Counted from the stretch's first letter, positions 11,227 to 23,168 are shown. The stretch is 64,000 nt of DNA from Theobroma cacao (GCF_000208745.1 NC_030858.1:34844803-34908802), one strand, 5' to 3'. Notes: generated by a model from the letters alone, not told the origin. Numbers and translations: made by a program.

Positions 11227-14200
11227 AGTACAATTATAAGAAGAGTACATAACAGAAAAAGTGGGTATTCTCTGTCGTTTTCAATAAAAGAAAAAAAAAA
11301 TCACTACCGTTGGTTATTGTATGAAAATTATTGACACTGACACTGATACGGACAATTGAATACTAATAGTCTAATTTTGCAATTAAATGCATTATGTTAC
11401 GCTAATTTTGACACATTAACAAAAACAACAAAGTCGCAGTTACAAATCATATATTTGATTCCTGCTATTATCCTTACACGATCATGTCATTGTCTATACT
11501 GCGCGATTGAATGATATTGTTCTAAGGTGAAGAAGTCGCCATCATCAGAAAAACTCTGTTTTAATTTATTTTTGCTCAAAGCCATAAGCATTTAAACAGT
11601 TTGTCATTATGCTTGTTTCACAAGCACGATAGGGCCTTACACTTAATCATTAGTTAATCCTTACTTGTTTCTAACCCTTCAAATTCTATCCAAAAACTTT
11701 GAAAGTGGCAACTGAAATAAGTTATTGGTAGCACACGGTCTCAGCCGAAAAAACAAAACAAAACCAAGTCCAAATTTCATATTTGAAAGATGAAAACAAT
11801 GTGTATAAAATAATTATATTAAAATTTTAATATTTATAAAGATAAGATTATAAAATTCTTTAAAAAATAAAAATAAAGAAAAAATTACAAAATTTTAAAA
11901 GTTTAAGATAGGGGGCCTCCCTCCGCCTCTACCTATGCTATTAGCAGGCGATAAAAAGATGGGAAAAACTTTAAAAGCAGTAACAGAAACTCGCATACCA
12001 TACAAATGAGATTAATTTATTATACTATATACTTTTTAAATTAATAGTACAATTTAGTACTAATTTTTTATTAATAATTAAATAAATAATGATAATCATA
12101 TAAAATATTTAATTATTTAATCAATATATAAAAGATAATAATCCAACAAGCGGAAAAAAATATATGAAAAGCAGTTGTTGTGGTTGTCTAGTAGTAGTGG
12201 TATTTTGTTTCGTGTAAATAATTTTGCACGAGAATCACAAGTGCAGCAGCTAGCTTGCAATAAGGCTAATTATCACCGACAGAGCGACACACAGCCTCAA
12301 GAGTTTTTCTAGCGCGTGGCAGAAGAAATGTCGCGAATAGTATGCCGAATGTAGCTGTCCACCATCTTGTTAGATACGTACATCATTTTTTTTATTTTTA
12401 ATCTTTGTTTAATTGAACCGACAAGACGGAAAGATTGCAGCCTGGAGTTAATTGGCTGGAACTTTTTCCCTTTTTTGCTTATTTGTTATACTTACTTGGA
12501 AGGCCTAATCTTACTTAAATGATTGATCAGAAAGAATTGACTGAAGTTCTAGAATTAGCATTAAGCAGCGATTGGGCGCTGGCGCCAGCATTTTCCCATT
12601 AACTCTCTTCGGTTGCTTTGCTTACGCGTTCTTCTGGGTGGGGCAGTTAATCGGAGATGGGGCAAAATTAGAGAAGTTATTCAAGGATTTTATTTTTATT
12701 AAAATAAATTGGATAATTACTGATTCAATCTTTTAACTTCTTAGCCATAGATAATAATTTTATCACTAATCTAAGCTTCGATTCTTCCCATGTTTATCAT
12801 TGGGCCAAAGACCGACTGATCTATGAGGAAATTAAAAGGAATCTAATACTACTAGAAAACTAAAAATTTAAAAATAGTAAAAAAGAAAAATATTTGTATA
12901 AATAGGTCAAATTATATAATTAGTCCTTACATTCTATTAAAATGGTGGATTTAGTATTTGTAAAAATTAAATTTTTATATTTTTAAAAATTGACAATGTT
13001 AATCTAATGTATTAAAAATTTTCTATTATCATTACTGATATAGCATTTGATTATGTTAACATGATATTTTCTTGTTAATAGGATATTAAATTTGATAACA
13101 TGATAATAATGATGTGACATTTCATGAATAATGTTATACTAATGTTGATATGACGTGATCAAGTATTAATATAAATTTTATAAATGTGAAAATGGAATTA
13201 TTTAGTGTGAGTTAATGGTTTTAAATGGGATTAAAAAAATAAGTTAAAATTATAAATAATTTTATAAGATTTGGGGAAAAGAGTGTTGGGAGACAAAAAA
13301 AATTGAGTTTTGGTGCTTTATAACTTAAAGTAGAGTGTTGTGAAATAGATAAAAAATATCATATTATTATTAACAGAAAAATATCATGTCAACATAAATA
13401 AATAATAGAAATATTTTAATATTATTAACAATTGAACTGGCATTATCAATTTTAAAAAGTACATAAATTAATAATATAATTTAGTAGTCTAAATATCATT
13501 ACTTTTTTACCATAAATAGTTTTGAAGTAGTTTAGTACTATATCACAGCCTCCTCAACTACATGCTCATTTTCCTATATCGTATAAATAGATAGGTACAT
13601 TAAGTTTATGGGTTCCTTGGCCCATCTTCCAGGGATTCCTACCATATCACAAAGCCGAAAAAGGTAATTCTACCAGTACTTTCCACCTGAAGTTTAACAG
13701 TTGAACAGCAAAATAAAATTGCAAAGGCTGGTAGTGAAATACAGCTAAATGTGATGTGATATTTGGGAGGCACAGTTTTGAATTGTACTTTGTGCTACAG
13801 CTTAGAAAACAAAAGGTTTCTCAAATAGCTATACCTCGGGGAACCCTGTCCAGGGGGGACAATTGGCTGCGGAAATTAGAAAAAGAACAAATAAATAATG
13901 GCAACGAAACCCACCCCATGTTCCATATGCTTCTCAAGAGGTGACATGCCTTTATTATTATTTTTTTTCTAATAAAATCCAATGAAAGATGGCTCCCTTT
14001 GAAGGTCATGTGGGTTGATTTCAAAGCCAGCCTATCCTTTTCTATTAGAATGATGAACCCAATTATACAGAGACAATAACAATCTAGTACGAAACTAACC
14101 TAAAAAGAGGAAAAGAACATGCATGTTCGAAGAACTGAGAACTCCAATTGTGTTAGGTAGTCCTCTTGGAAATTCTACAGCTACAATTGCCCTATGGCCT

Positions 14201-14939
14201 ATTAAGAAGGAGTAGGAACTTTTGAAGGAAATACTGTATGAAAGAAGAAAAATGCAAAGAACAGATCACGAGTGTCTAGAGTCTACGGTCCTATCCAATA
14301 TTCAATTTTTAGCCTATTGTTTTTGGCAGTTATGGCATTTGCCTGATTGCTGGTTTCCATGACTGTCTTTTTTTTTTATTTTAGAAAAAATTAGATAAAA
14401 CTCTTCATGTTCTTTTTATATGATTAAATAAAAATAAATCTAATGTATTTAAACTTATTGACTCAATGATGGACATTTAAACCAATCTTATAACTCTTGA
14501 GTTGGTAATTTTTTTTATATGGTCACATGTACAAGTACTGATTATAAATTATAATCATAAACAAATATTGCATCTTATTAAAAAATAATTGTATAGGCAA
14601 ACCAATTAACCAACCACTAGTATATAATTATACAAATTTAATATACAATTGAATCAAATCTACATATGATGCGACTTAAAATTGAAATTTGAAGATTTCA
14701 GAATCTCCTACTTGCTGCTGAGACAAGGCCTTACTGGTTTAAGTTGATAATTTCAAATAAATGACTGAGTCATATTAAGTATAAAAGGTGACTAGGTGAG
14801 AATGGCAATTTAAATAACTAGTAAAAAAAATAATTTCAAATGAATAAGCAAATAAGCAATAATCATAGAACTAGAAAAAAATTAATTTAAGTAAAAAAAA
14901 GAAAAAGAAAAGAAAAATAGATAGAAGAGTGCACAAGTA
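11227..14939. other. AT-rich intergenic DNA
   Basis: No gene recognised. Between about 12905 and 13490 the ends show a weak inverted repeat (AAATTATATAATTAG near the left, a diverged reverse complement near the right), suggesting an old miniature transposon. A short open frame at 13756-13944 has no recognisable content. Confidence 0.45.
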
Positions 14940-15765
14940 ACTTAATGATAGTGGCAGTAGCAATCGATCCATCTAGTGAAGAAGAAGATATAGGCTTTTG
15001 GTTACTGACAAGTAGTGGGGAATTTGGGGTGAAGATAACATATGCTATTTAAATTGTAAGCACATTTCCTAAGGGCAATCATTGGAAACAAATTTGGAAG
15101 ATTACAAGTTCTAGAAGAGTCCAAGTCTTCATACGGAGAGTCATGCATGTCTCACTGCCTACATCAACTTGGCTATCGAATAGGAACCTGGGAACTATAG
15201 TTTCCTGCTTATGGTGTGACGACACAAAAACTATATTGCTTGCATTGAGGGATTGTGGGCCTTCAAGAAATTTGTGGCTATAATTTAGACCTGATCTGAT
15301 TAATGGTGATTTTTTCAGTATGAGCTTGAAGCATTGGGTGCTAGATAAAATGTCAAGTAATTGTATTTTTCATAGCATTCCCTGGGGTATCATTTTTGTA
15401 CATGTTTTATGGCTCTTATGGTATTTGAGAAATATGAGTATCTTTGATGAGTCTTTCATTTGGCCCTACAATGCTTGAAAACAGATTTAGACTAAGGCAA
15501 AGGAGGCATGGGATACTTTGTGCAGAGAGCACCAAAGAACGAGGAAGGAAATTATGATAGTCGGGGAGAAACTCAAGCAACATTATGTTAAACTTAATAT
15601 TGATGGGAGTGCAAAAGGGCAATCTGGAATGGCAGCAGCAGGCGGTTTGATCAAGGATGAGAATGGTAATTGGATTGTGGGGTTTACATTCAAGATCGGT
15701 ATTTCTCTCTCTTTAACAGCTAAACGTTGGAGTATTTATTAAGGTTTAAGTTTGTGATAAAATAA
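14940..15765 (+). mobile_element. Degenerate LINE fragment (zinc-binding RT tail and RNase H)
   Basis: The frames spell the end of a plant LINE ORF2 in order: SGEFGVKITYA near 15015, the zf-RVT region (HWKQIWKI then LPTSTWLSNRNL, with the remnant CLWC..RDCG) at 15080-15290, and an RNase H start (KLNIDGSAKGQSG.AAAGGLIKDENG) at 15590-15690. Stop codons and a frame change break it, and the RNase H ends early at 15740. It is a dead fragment. No target-site duplication was identified. Confidence 0.8.
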
Positions 15766-16689
15766 GGGTTATAGGAAGATGTTGGTTGAATTTGATTATT
15801 TGCTAACTATATAGAACATTTTTAATCAAAGTATTATTATAGATCCAAATGCCCATCTTTTAAGAGATATTAAAAAATTATTTTTATAAGATTGATTTTA
15901 TTTAATTTTTTTTATCCATCATGAAGTCAATTAATATATCAATTGGATGACTACACAATCTGAAAACTTATTTTTGAAGTTACACATCTTTGAGACTCCT
16001 CCAAATAGTATTTTCACTTTTTTATTTACATACACTTTAAAAAGTATCATGGATTAGAACAGTATAATTAATTTTGGTTTGTTCTTTTCCCTATTAAAAA
16101 AAAAAGAAAAATTACCTATGTCCACTACCACTTCGTAGTTCGTACCTTGGCATCTTGGGGCAAAGTTCTTGCAAGGGTAATGGGCTAAGTTTGGAACTAA
16201 GCGTGGATACACTCCTCCCAGCCCGATGGTGTTGATTTTTCTATTCGTTTGTGATCGATTAATGAGTTTAAAATTTTTTATTACTTTTTATAATTATTTT
16301 TAAAAACATAGTTATTTTTACAAGAAAAAAACACTGTAGTCTCTTATTAAAAACATTAATCAGTATACGTCTTGTCTCTTAATTAAGTCACAATATATTG
16401 TTGAGTACATCAATAAAAAAAAATTATTATAAAATAATTCCAAAATACGAGATTAATTTTATATATTTAAATATAAAAAAGTTAAATCAAATAAGATTGA
16501 AATGAAAAATTAACCAGACGATAACATATGATTTTTTTTTTAATATTTTGGGACCAAAAAATGGGGACAATAATCTTTTTCGAAGTATTTATTGTTCATA
16601 CATGATTTTGCATATATAGGTGGAAGGGTAGTTTCTTTAAGGCCTAAAGGGACAATGGAGGGAGAAAGAGATGCCAGAGTCTCGCATGA
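15766..16689. other. AT-rich spacer
   Basis: No coding content seen. Confidence 0.5.
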
Positions 16690-18065
16690 TTTAGCCAAGG
16701 ATCTATTCGTAAATCTTCCAGCAGATTATTGTGGAGTTCACTAACTTCCAACAATGCCTCTCTTTTGATCTCTTGTTCCAATAACTCTTCCTCTCTGCCA
16801 AGGATGAAGAGCTCACAGCTTTCACCATCTCACCCTCTCCACACCTGATCAAGATCAACCCCATTCGGTAACCCAAATACCTAACGAGATGTTCTGTTTT
16901 TACGATGGAAATTCAAGTGTTTTTGTTTGTAATCTCTCATCCCATGAATTCATCCTCCCTCCAAACACCAAGATGCTTGAGATTCTGTCACAAATATTCC
17001 TCCAAATAGTGTTGTCCTGAATATTTCCTGGGTTTGAACGTCGCTCTAAGTGCTACAAGGTTTTCAATGTTTGTCACGTCTGCACCGGTAACTTCCTATC
17101 CTGTAAGAAAATGGATGTAAACGATGCGGAAGTCTAGTGTCAGATTTTGAGTTTAGGTAGTGATAACTCCTGGAGAAAAATTGATGGCCCATTCCGCCCT
17201 ATAGCCAAAGGCCCAAAGTGTGTCTGCCAGTGGAACTTTGCGTTGGATGCGTACAAATAATGGCAAGGCAGGCTTAGGGGCATTCGATTTGAAGGAAGAC
17301 ACATTCAGGGCTATGAGTGTCCCTGATGGAGTCTCTGAACACCATGAAATGCAAAATAAGGCTTTGGTTACTGAAAGACTACAACAAAGAGGCTTGGATG
17401 AAGGAGGACTTTGATCTTCGAATCAGCACCATGTGTTGAAAAAATAGTATATTTCATAAACAAATCCGAGCTTGTTACAAAGAAGGAAAAAAGAGTGAAT
17501 TTGTGCATGCACGAGATCAGGTCAGGTTTTGGAAAAATTTAGATTTCTCTCAATGCGAGTATATATGTGGGTTAGGTCCAAATGAATTTTTGTACGGCTT
17601 TAATTTATATTGTAGGCCCAAGTGAAATTTTGTATGGCTTTAATTTATGCTGTAAGTTGATTTGGTGCAACATTACTTTAATTTATGTTACCATATTGTA
17701 GGTTTTTTTATATTTCGAGAAGACCGAAATTATCGTTAAGAACAGTGACATCACACCTTAGACTTCTTACTATTTTTTACTTATTATATTTTTATTTGTT
17801 TCTCAGATTTTATAACATCATGATGCTTCGGCATCCTATTCCTATTAACAATACACCAAGGTAGGAGATCATGCTTATAGAATACGAGTCATCTTTGATA
17901 TCAAGGGTGTTTATTTATGATCTGAAGACACAACAGAGAAGAATGATTGAAATCACCGAAACTGCCAATGGAAACAACTTCAAGTTCTTGGACGTTGGCA
18001 AGAGTGCTGGAATTTTAGTAACCCACATATCAGGAAGAGAACTTCCTGGCTTTCAAGGGAACTAA
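16690..18065 (+). pseudogene. F-box protein (F-box-associated domain) pseudogene
   Basis: Pieces of an F-box/FBA-type protein follow in the right order but in different frames. Near 16695 is a possible F-box remnant (KDLFVNLPA). At 16735-16810 comes WSSLTSNNASLLISC. At 16886-17020 comes FCFYDGNSSVFVCNLSSHEF, ending in a stop. At 17157-17217 comes GSDNSWRKIDGPFRPIAKGP, then after a frameshift SGTLRWM and FDLKEDTFRAM (17228-17414). At 17871-18065 comes VFIYDLKTQQRRMIEI to a stop. Such proteins normally recruit substrates to SCF ubiquitin ligases. Several frameshifts, stops and a missing segment of roughly 450 bases show it is not functional. Confidence 0.8.
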
Positions 18066-19122
18066 CTAGAGACATTTTACCTTCCTATGCATACAAATTG
18101 GTAGAGATTACTTGGAGGGGCGCCAGTTCTTCCCATAATTGCTGATTGTTTCATCAAATGTTTTCCAGGAAAGGATTGTCATCTTGGTTTGATTTTTTAA
18201 GTTAATTACTGTATTTGGTCTCTTTATATTGCTCATTGCTTAATTGACTTAATAGTTCCTATTTGGCCTGAGACATCTTAGGCTATACATAAACTAACAG
18301 CCAGCTACTGCTAAGCCTGGACACATTAACTAACCTATACATGTCTTCAAACTCGACTCGATTAGGGGACTTACTTTGTCGAGAAAATATATGGAAGAAT
18401 TCTGGAATTACTCTGTTCTCCTTGTAATTGTTATTTGGAATTAAAGCAATCTGAATTTATTTTCCAGAAAGAAAGAAGCAAGCACCACATTTCTTTGCTC
18501 CCTATAATTTTCTGCAGAGTACTCTGCTTTAAATCAGTAAGGGTCCAAACAATGACATGTAGATTCTCATCTTCTATTCTGGGTCAGATCAGAAACTAAT
18601 GGTTTCCTGGGAAACCATTCTGCTAATATGAAGGAATTCCAATTCCTCCAACTTAAACATACAACTTAATAATTGAATTTTCACCAAGGAATATCGAGGG
18701 TGCAGCAGCTACTTAAAATTATTTCAATATACTATAAAGCAAAAAAAGTATAATGCTTGCTCACATTTTTGCATATTCTACTTGAAAAAAGAAGGCCAGT
18801 TTTTCAATAATGCTCAGTAACTTCGGTAGGCAGAAAAATAAAGGGAGATAGTCTTCAACAAAGAGAAGAAGAAACAGAGAACTCTGCTTTATCATTTTTT
18901 CCTTCTTCTTTTTCTAATAATAGAGAGATGTACAAGTATTCAATCTGTGACCTAATTCCCCTAGGACCCCAAAATTTTAAACGAACTCCAAGCCATCTAT
19001 TCAGAGAAACTACAACATTCAACACAGATTTTGGTGTGGTTTGAGTCTATGCTGTGACTGAATTAATACCTTCCTTGAATGCACTTAGTAATGCACGCAT
19101 CACGTAACACGCAAATTGCAAA
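18066..19122. other. Intergenic spacer
   Basis: No coding content recognised. The last few hundred bases are probably 3' flank of the minus-strand gene that follows. Confidence 0.5.
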
Positions 19123-19779
19123 TTAACATCGGGCTGTGTTACGATTCAGGTATGCGAAGATCATGACAATGAGCAAGAAGAGGACAAACACAGCCCAGAT
19201 GGCGCACTTGAGCTCAAATGGGAAGGGAATTGAAAGAGTTTGGCAGAATGCGGCAGCAGCAAGGAGTAAGGAAATTCTCTCCACTGCCTGTGTAGTTCTG
19301 GTGCAATTGCTGTGGATAAAGTAAGCAAGCATAATAAAAATGAATGTAAGCAGGACAAGAAACGAAAGCAAAACCAAGGGAAAAGGGAGCTGATGATTGG
19401 ACCGATCAGTTCCCACAAATTGGAGAGATACACCGAGTGCATATGAAAAGCAAAATGCTAGAACTGCATTTTGCCATTGTAGATGCCGCTGGGAACAAAG
19501 CATGGACTCTAGCTGCAATTTCAGGTTGGAGGCAGTAGTAGGAGTTGGGGCTGGCGAGGGTAACTGTGCTTGTGGGGATTCATGGTCATTAGAAGGAGAA
19601 GGTGATGATGTTGGCCTTTGCGGCTGAGGCGATTCGATGTTGATACTCGAAGTTGCTGTCTGTGGCAGTGTTGGTGCTTGTTCTGGCAGTGATCTTGGCT
19701 GGAGTAATTCAGGAAGGATTCGGATAACAGATGCTACAATTGAAGCAAGAAACGTCTGAAGCTTTTGCAGTAAGTCCAT
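19123..19779 (-). CDS. Proline-rich four-helix membrane protein, family not recognised (copy 1)
   Basis: Intronless, 218 aa. Layout: a short hydrophobic N-terminal segment (residues 1-26, MDLLQKLQTFLASIVASVIR), a Pro/Ser/Gln/Thr-rich linker (27-85), then LESMLCSQRHLQWQNAVL leading into four predicted membrane helices at about 103-122, 132-155, 168-184 and 190-211. It ends FAYLNRNTARC. Copy 2 at 22298-23116 shares the ends and the membrane half closely, with conserved PFELKCA near the last helix and a conserved Cys-Thr-Thr/Ser pair after helix 2. A TATA box lies about 45 bases upstream of the ATG. I do not recognise a named domain, so function is unknown. Conservation between copies supports a real protein-coding gene. 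Confidence 0.8.
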   Translation of the reverse strand: MDLLQKLQTFLASIVASVIRILPELLQPRSLPEQAPTLPQTATSSINIESPQPQRPTSSPSPSNDHESPQAQLPSPAPTPTTASNLKLQLESMLCSQRHLQWQNAVLAFCFSYALGVSLQFVGTDRSNHQLPFPLVLLSFLVLLTFIFIMLAYFIHSNCTRTTQAVERISLLLAAAAFCQTLSIPFPFELKCAIWAVFVLFLLIVMIFAYLNRNTARC

Positions 19780-19819
19780 ATTGAATTGTTTTTGCTGAAA
19801 AAAGAGGCCAACGAGTTTG

Positions 19820-19828
19820 ATATATATA
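19820..19828 (-). promoter_or_regulatory. TATA box of membrane-protein copy 1
   Basis: The minus strand reads CTATATATAT. It sits 41-49 bases upstream of the ATG, implying a very short leader. The flanking AGTGGGGCTGG is also found at 21231-21241. Confidence 0.5.
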
Positions 19829-19839
19829 GTGGGGCTGGG

Positions 19840-20829
19840 GTAAGAGAAAAGTCTGAAAAGAGAATAAAGAACGAAGGAAAGGCACTTCTATTAGCCAACA
19901 GCCGACCTTGACAGCTTAAGAGCAAAACGGTACAAGCATTTGCACATCGGATATCCGGATTTGATTACCCTTGATTTGGTAAACAACAGCCGCAGAAACA
20001 CAATGGGAAACTTGTAGGCATCTGATCAGACAAGTCCCTCTCAAATGGTTCTTTCAAGCAAAAGGCAACATAACGTATTGGAAAGCAATTTTTTCCCCTT
20101 TTTACATAAATTTTGCTGGATTTTTTTAAAGGTATCTTGATGAGTCGAGTGGACGTAGTATGTTCCTTACATCATGGATTTGAACACCCTTTAGTCATTT
20201 TGACCGCATATAGTTTCCAATCAACGTTTATACTTTTTTAAACCAGGCAACATTCTATTGCTTGTAGTTCCCTGCAGGGCTCCGAGTCCTGTTTTTGTCT
20301 TCATTCTCATTGCCTGTCTTCATTTTCTGACTAGGACAAACTGTTCTTTTGGTAGCATTTGTTTTGGATTGAATGAAAGTCAATGTGGGGTACTAGAGTA
20401 GCCTGAGTTGGCTAAGCATTGATGAAAAACTTCTTGAGATACCTAGGAATTTTCTGTTTTCTTTCTCTTTGCCATTGTCTCCTCCGTGCCACAAGGAGGA
20501 TGACACCCACTTGGGTTTGATCATCAAAGAACATGTGACATTTTCTCCGACCCCATTTCCATGAAGCTTTTAGCTTCAATGGTTTATTACTTGATTTGAG
20601 AGTTTCATTGCTCGTAGGTTAAATCTTATTGAATCCAAATCAAACATAGAGCAATTTTGACGGGACAGATGCCAATATAGGACCTGCCCCTTGCTGGATT
20701 ATTTATTTATGACTGGTGATGCAATTGAAGCTAAAAAATGTTAAATATTAAATTAATTTATTGAAAAGTTACCTAATATATGCGATATAATTGTTACAGT
20801 AAAAATAAATAAACTAAATAAATCAATAT
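19840..20829. other. Intergenic spacer in the tandem cluster
   Basis: No gene recognised. Confidence 0.5.
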
Positions 20830-21165
20830 TTTTTGAAGGGCAAGAACATTTCATTGAAAGATCTAGCTAGGGGGGTTGCCAGAAAAAATGCAGAGAGGGT
20901 AGAGAACTATCCCTTCAGCTGCTAATCCCCCGCTACAAAGAGACCTAAAGGGCTACACAATTCAGCCACAAATAAGTCCCCTGTTACAAAGGGTCCCAAT
21001 TCCCATGCAGAAATTAAAGAGATAAAAAGCAGAAGAGTGGCCACAACAGACTTACAATAAACTTCCCAAAATGAATGTCCATCTTCCAGACTCATAATCA
21101 AGGAAACGGTAGGAATGAACTGGAACCCATCATACATCATTATCATCAAATCAGTGCCAGACGAC
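20830..21165 (-). mobile_element. Probable LINE 3' end fragment
   Basis: Read on the minus strand, the segment ends TCTTTCAATGAAATGTTC...CTTCAAAAAA, which resembles the A-tailed 3' end of a plant LINE. An open frame of 75 codons (20922-21149) has no recognisable domain. Its far end lies within about 15 bases of the vestigial gene start at 21178. Clear target duplications were not found, so the call is tentative. Confidence 0.4.
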
Positions 21166-21177
21166 GCTTTTTAGTGT

Positions 21178-21244
21178 TTCCATGTTGGATTGGTAGGAAG
21201 AAAAAAGGCCAAGGCTTCCATGTTTATTTGTAGTGGGGCTGGAG
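21178..21244 (-). pseudogene. Vestigial 5' end of a third membrane-protein copy
   Basis: This 67-base stretch aligns with the start-codon and promoter region of copy 1 (19776-19840). Shared landmarks in the same order are TCCATRTTGRATTG around the ATG, AAARAGGCCAA in the leader and TAGTGGGGCTGGRGTAA beyond the TATA position. The TATA box is spoiled (TTTATTTG here, TATATATA in copy 1). No coding body follows on the minus strand; the LINE-like fragment lies there instead. Confidence 0.6.
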
Positions 21245-22297
21245 TAAAAAGAAACAACTAAATTAGAGCAACGTATACATGGCCCGTGATGGATTGCTTG
21301 AGAAAAATGCACCACTAAAAAAGGAGCAGTAAATTTGATTCAACATCTTTAAGTAAAACAATAAATTTGGACCTTCTTTTTAGATATTACCATTACCTTC
21401 CTTAGGTTAGGTGTAAACCCACTTTCATTTGTACATGAAAGAACTTGGAAATAAGGTGCTACATTCATTATTGAGACCTCATTTGTTTAATTTGCATTGA
21501 TCGCTTCCAACTTTAATTTGTCTGAAGAAGATTATCATCTTGGTTTTTCTATTTCAACATTCCTGTTTTAAATGTTTCTTCTTAAGTCAATTTAGTTGGA
21601 TTGTGGAAATTGTTTATGTGAGGGATGATTAAATTAAAGACACCTTTCAACAAAGTTGCCTCTATTAATTAACAAACATATTAATCTGAAGCTGGAAAAC
21701 CAATGTCTAATTGCTCGCAGTTCCCAATATTCGTTGTATGGTTTATCAAAAATGAGAAATGAGTGTAACACTGTAACAGAGTTATCTTAGGGCAAATATG
21801 AATTTACAGATAGCTACTGCTAATTAATGAACTAAATTAGCTAGCATTGATCTTCATACCATGTTAATTACTAGTACTATTATTGATAAAAATCTGGAAT
21901 TATTAGTATTAGTAATTTCCAGAACAATGGAAGCACTGCAAAGTATTACACCTGAAGAAAATCAGTAAAAATTTGGATCTAATCAAACAATAACATAAAA
22001 GACTTAATTTTTATTACTTACATACTTTGTACTTTATGGTGGGAATCCTAATAAACTATTACAGCATCCTGTTGGGGGGCATCAAAAAGGACATGCAGAC
22101 CGGACATATTCACGAGCGGTTGAAATTGAAAATTTCAGAATGGAACATACTTACACAAGGGGCTCACACCTTTGTTGTTACATTGAATCCGCGCACAATT
22201 TCCAAGTGCTAAATGTGAAGTAAAGCTAAACGCCATCAAATAAACAAAGAAAGGCAATTTTCTCAGTTATGCACGAATCAATCGACTAACAATTTTC
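21245..22297. other. Intergenic spacer
   Basis: AT-rich; no gene recognised. Confidence 0.5.
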
Positions 22298-23116
22298 TCA
22301 GGCAGTGTTGCGATTCCAGTATTCGGAGATCGTGATGAGGAGCAAGGAGAGTAGAAACACAGCCAAGACAGCGCACTTGAGCTCAAATGGGTAGGGAATG
22401 GCAGTGGTATAGCAGAACGCAGCTGCCGCTACTAGGAAGGCTACTTTCTCCAGTAACTGTGAAGTTTTGGTGCAACTTGGGCTAATAAACAATGCCACTA
22501 ATATAAGAAAGAATGTAACTAGAACAAGAAAGGAAAGCAAAACGAAGGAAGAACCGAGCTGATTGGATTGATGATCAGTTTGCGCATATTGGAGAGAGAT
22601 AGCAAGGGCATATGAAAAGCAAAATGATAGGACTGAGTTTATCCATTGTAGATGCTGCTGGGCTGCAAGTATAGACTCTAGTTGTTTTAGGTCGGAAGGA
22701 GTAGTAGGAGTTGGCGGCGGCGGATGTGACCGTTGTTGTGAAGACTGCTGTTGATTAGTAGGAGAAGGTGGCTGGAGCAAGTAATTGTTGAAAGTGGAAG
22801 ATGTTGGTGGCGGTGGCAGCGACTCTGGTTGCAGGGTCTCAGGGTCCTTAGCAGAGGGTGGTGGTGATGGCTGCGTTGGCAGCTGAGATGGTTCAAGGTT
22901 GATAGTAGGTATCGACTCTGGTTGCAGGGTTTCAGTCATGTCATTAGCAGAAGGTGGTGGTGACATCGGTGCTGGTGGCTGATGCAATTCAAGGTCGACA
23001 ACAGAAGTTGGTGGGAGTGGTGGTGACTGTGATCGCGGTAGGTCTAAGTTAGGACTAATTCGGAGGAATGCTGTAATTGAGACAAGAAAGGCCTTAAGGT
23101 TTTCCAGGAAGTCCAT
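22298..23116 (-). CDS. Proline-rich four-helix membrane protein, family not recognised (copy 2)
   Basis: Intronless, 272 aa from the ATG at 23116. An in-frame ATG at 23200 would add 28 residues, but it lies upstream of the TATA box and copy 1 starts at the equivalent of 23116. N-terminal hydrophobic segment 1-21 (MDFLENLKAFLVSITAFLR). The proline-rich linker (22-143) is about twice as long as in copy 1 and contains an internal repeat: PPPSA(N/K)D followed by ETLQPES at 53-68 and again at 86-99. Four predicted helices at about 160-177, 190-211, 222-238 and 246-265. It ends YWNRNTA, matching YLNRNTARC in copy 1. Function unknown; the Pro-rich part is probably exposed and may bind partners (inference). 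Confidence 0.8.
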   Translation of the reverse strand: MDFLENLKAFLVSITAFLRISPNLDLPRSQSPPLPPTSVVDLELHQPPAPMSPPPSANDMTETLQPESIPTINLEPSQLPTQPSPPPSAKDPETLQPESLPPPPTSSTFNNYLLQPPSPTNQQQSSQQRSHPPPPTPTTPSDLKQLESILAAQQHLQWINSVLSFCFSYALAISLQYAQTDHQSNQLGSSFVLLSFLVLVTFFLILVALFISPSCTKTSQLLEKVAFLVAAAAFCYTTAIPYPFELKCAVLAVFLLSLLLITISEYWNRNTA

Positions 23117-23168
23117 CTTGATAATTGTAGCTGAAGCAAGGAAACTTAAGGGATATATGCCTGCCAGG

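Noticed and set aside
13756..13944. 62-codon plus-strand frame
   Set aside because: No recognisable content and overlapped by an antisense frame.
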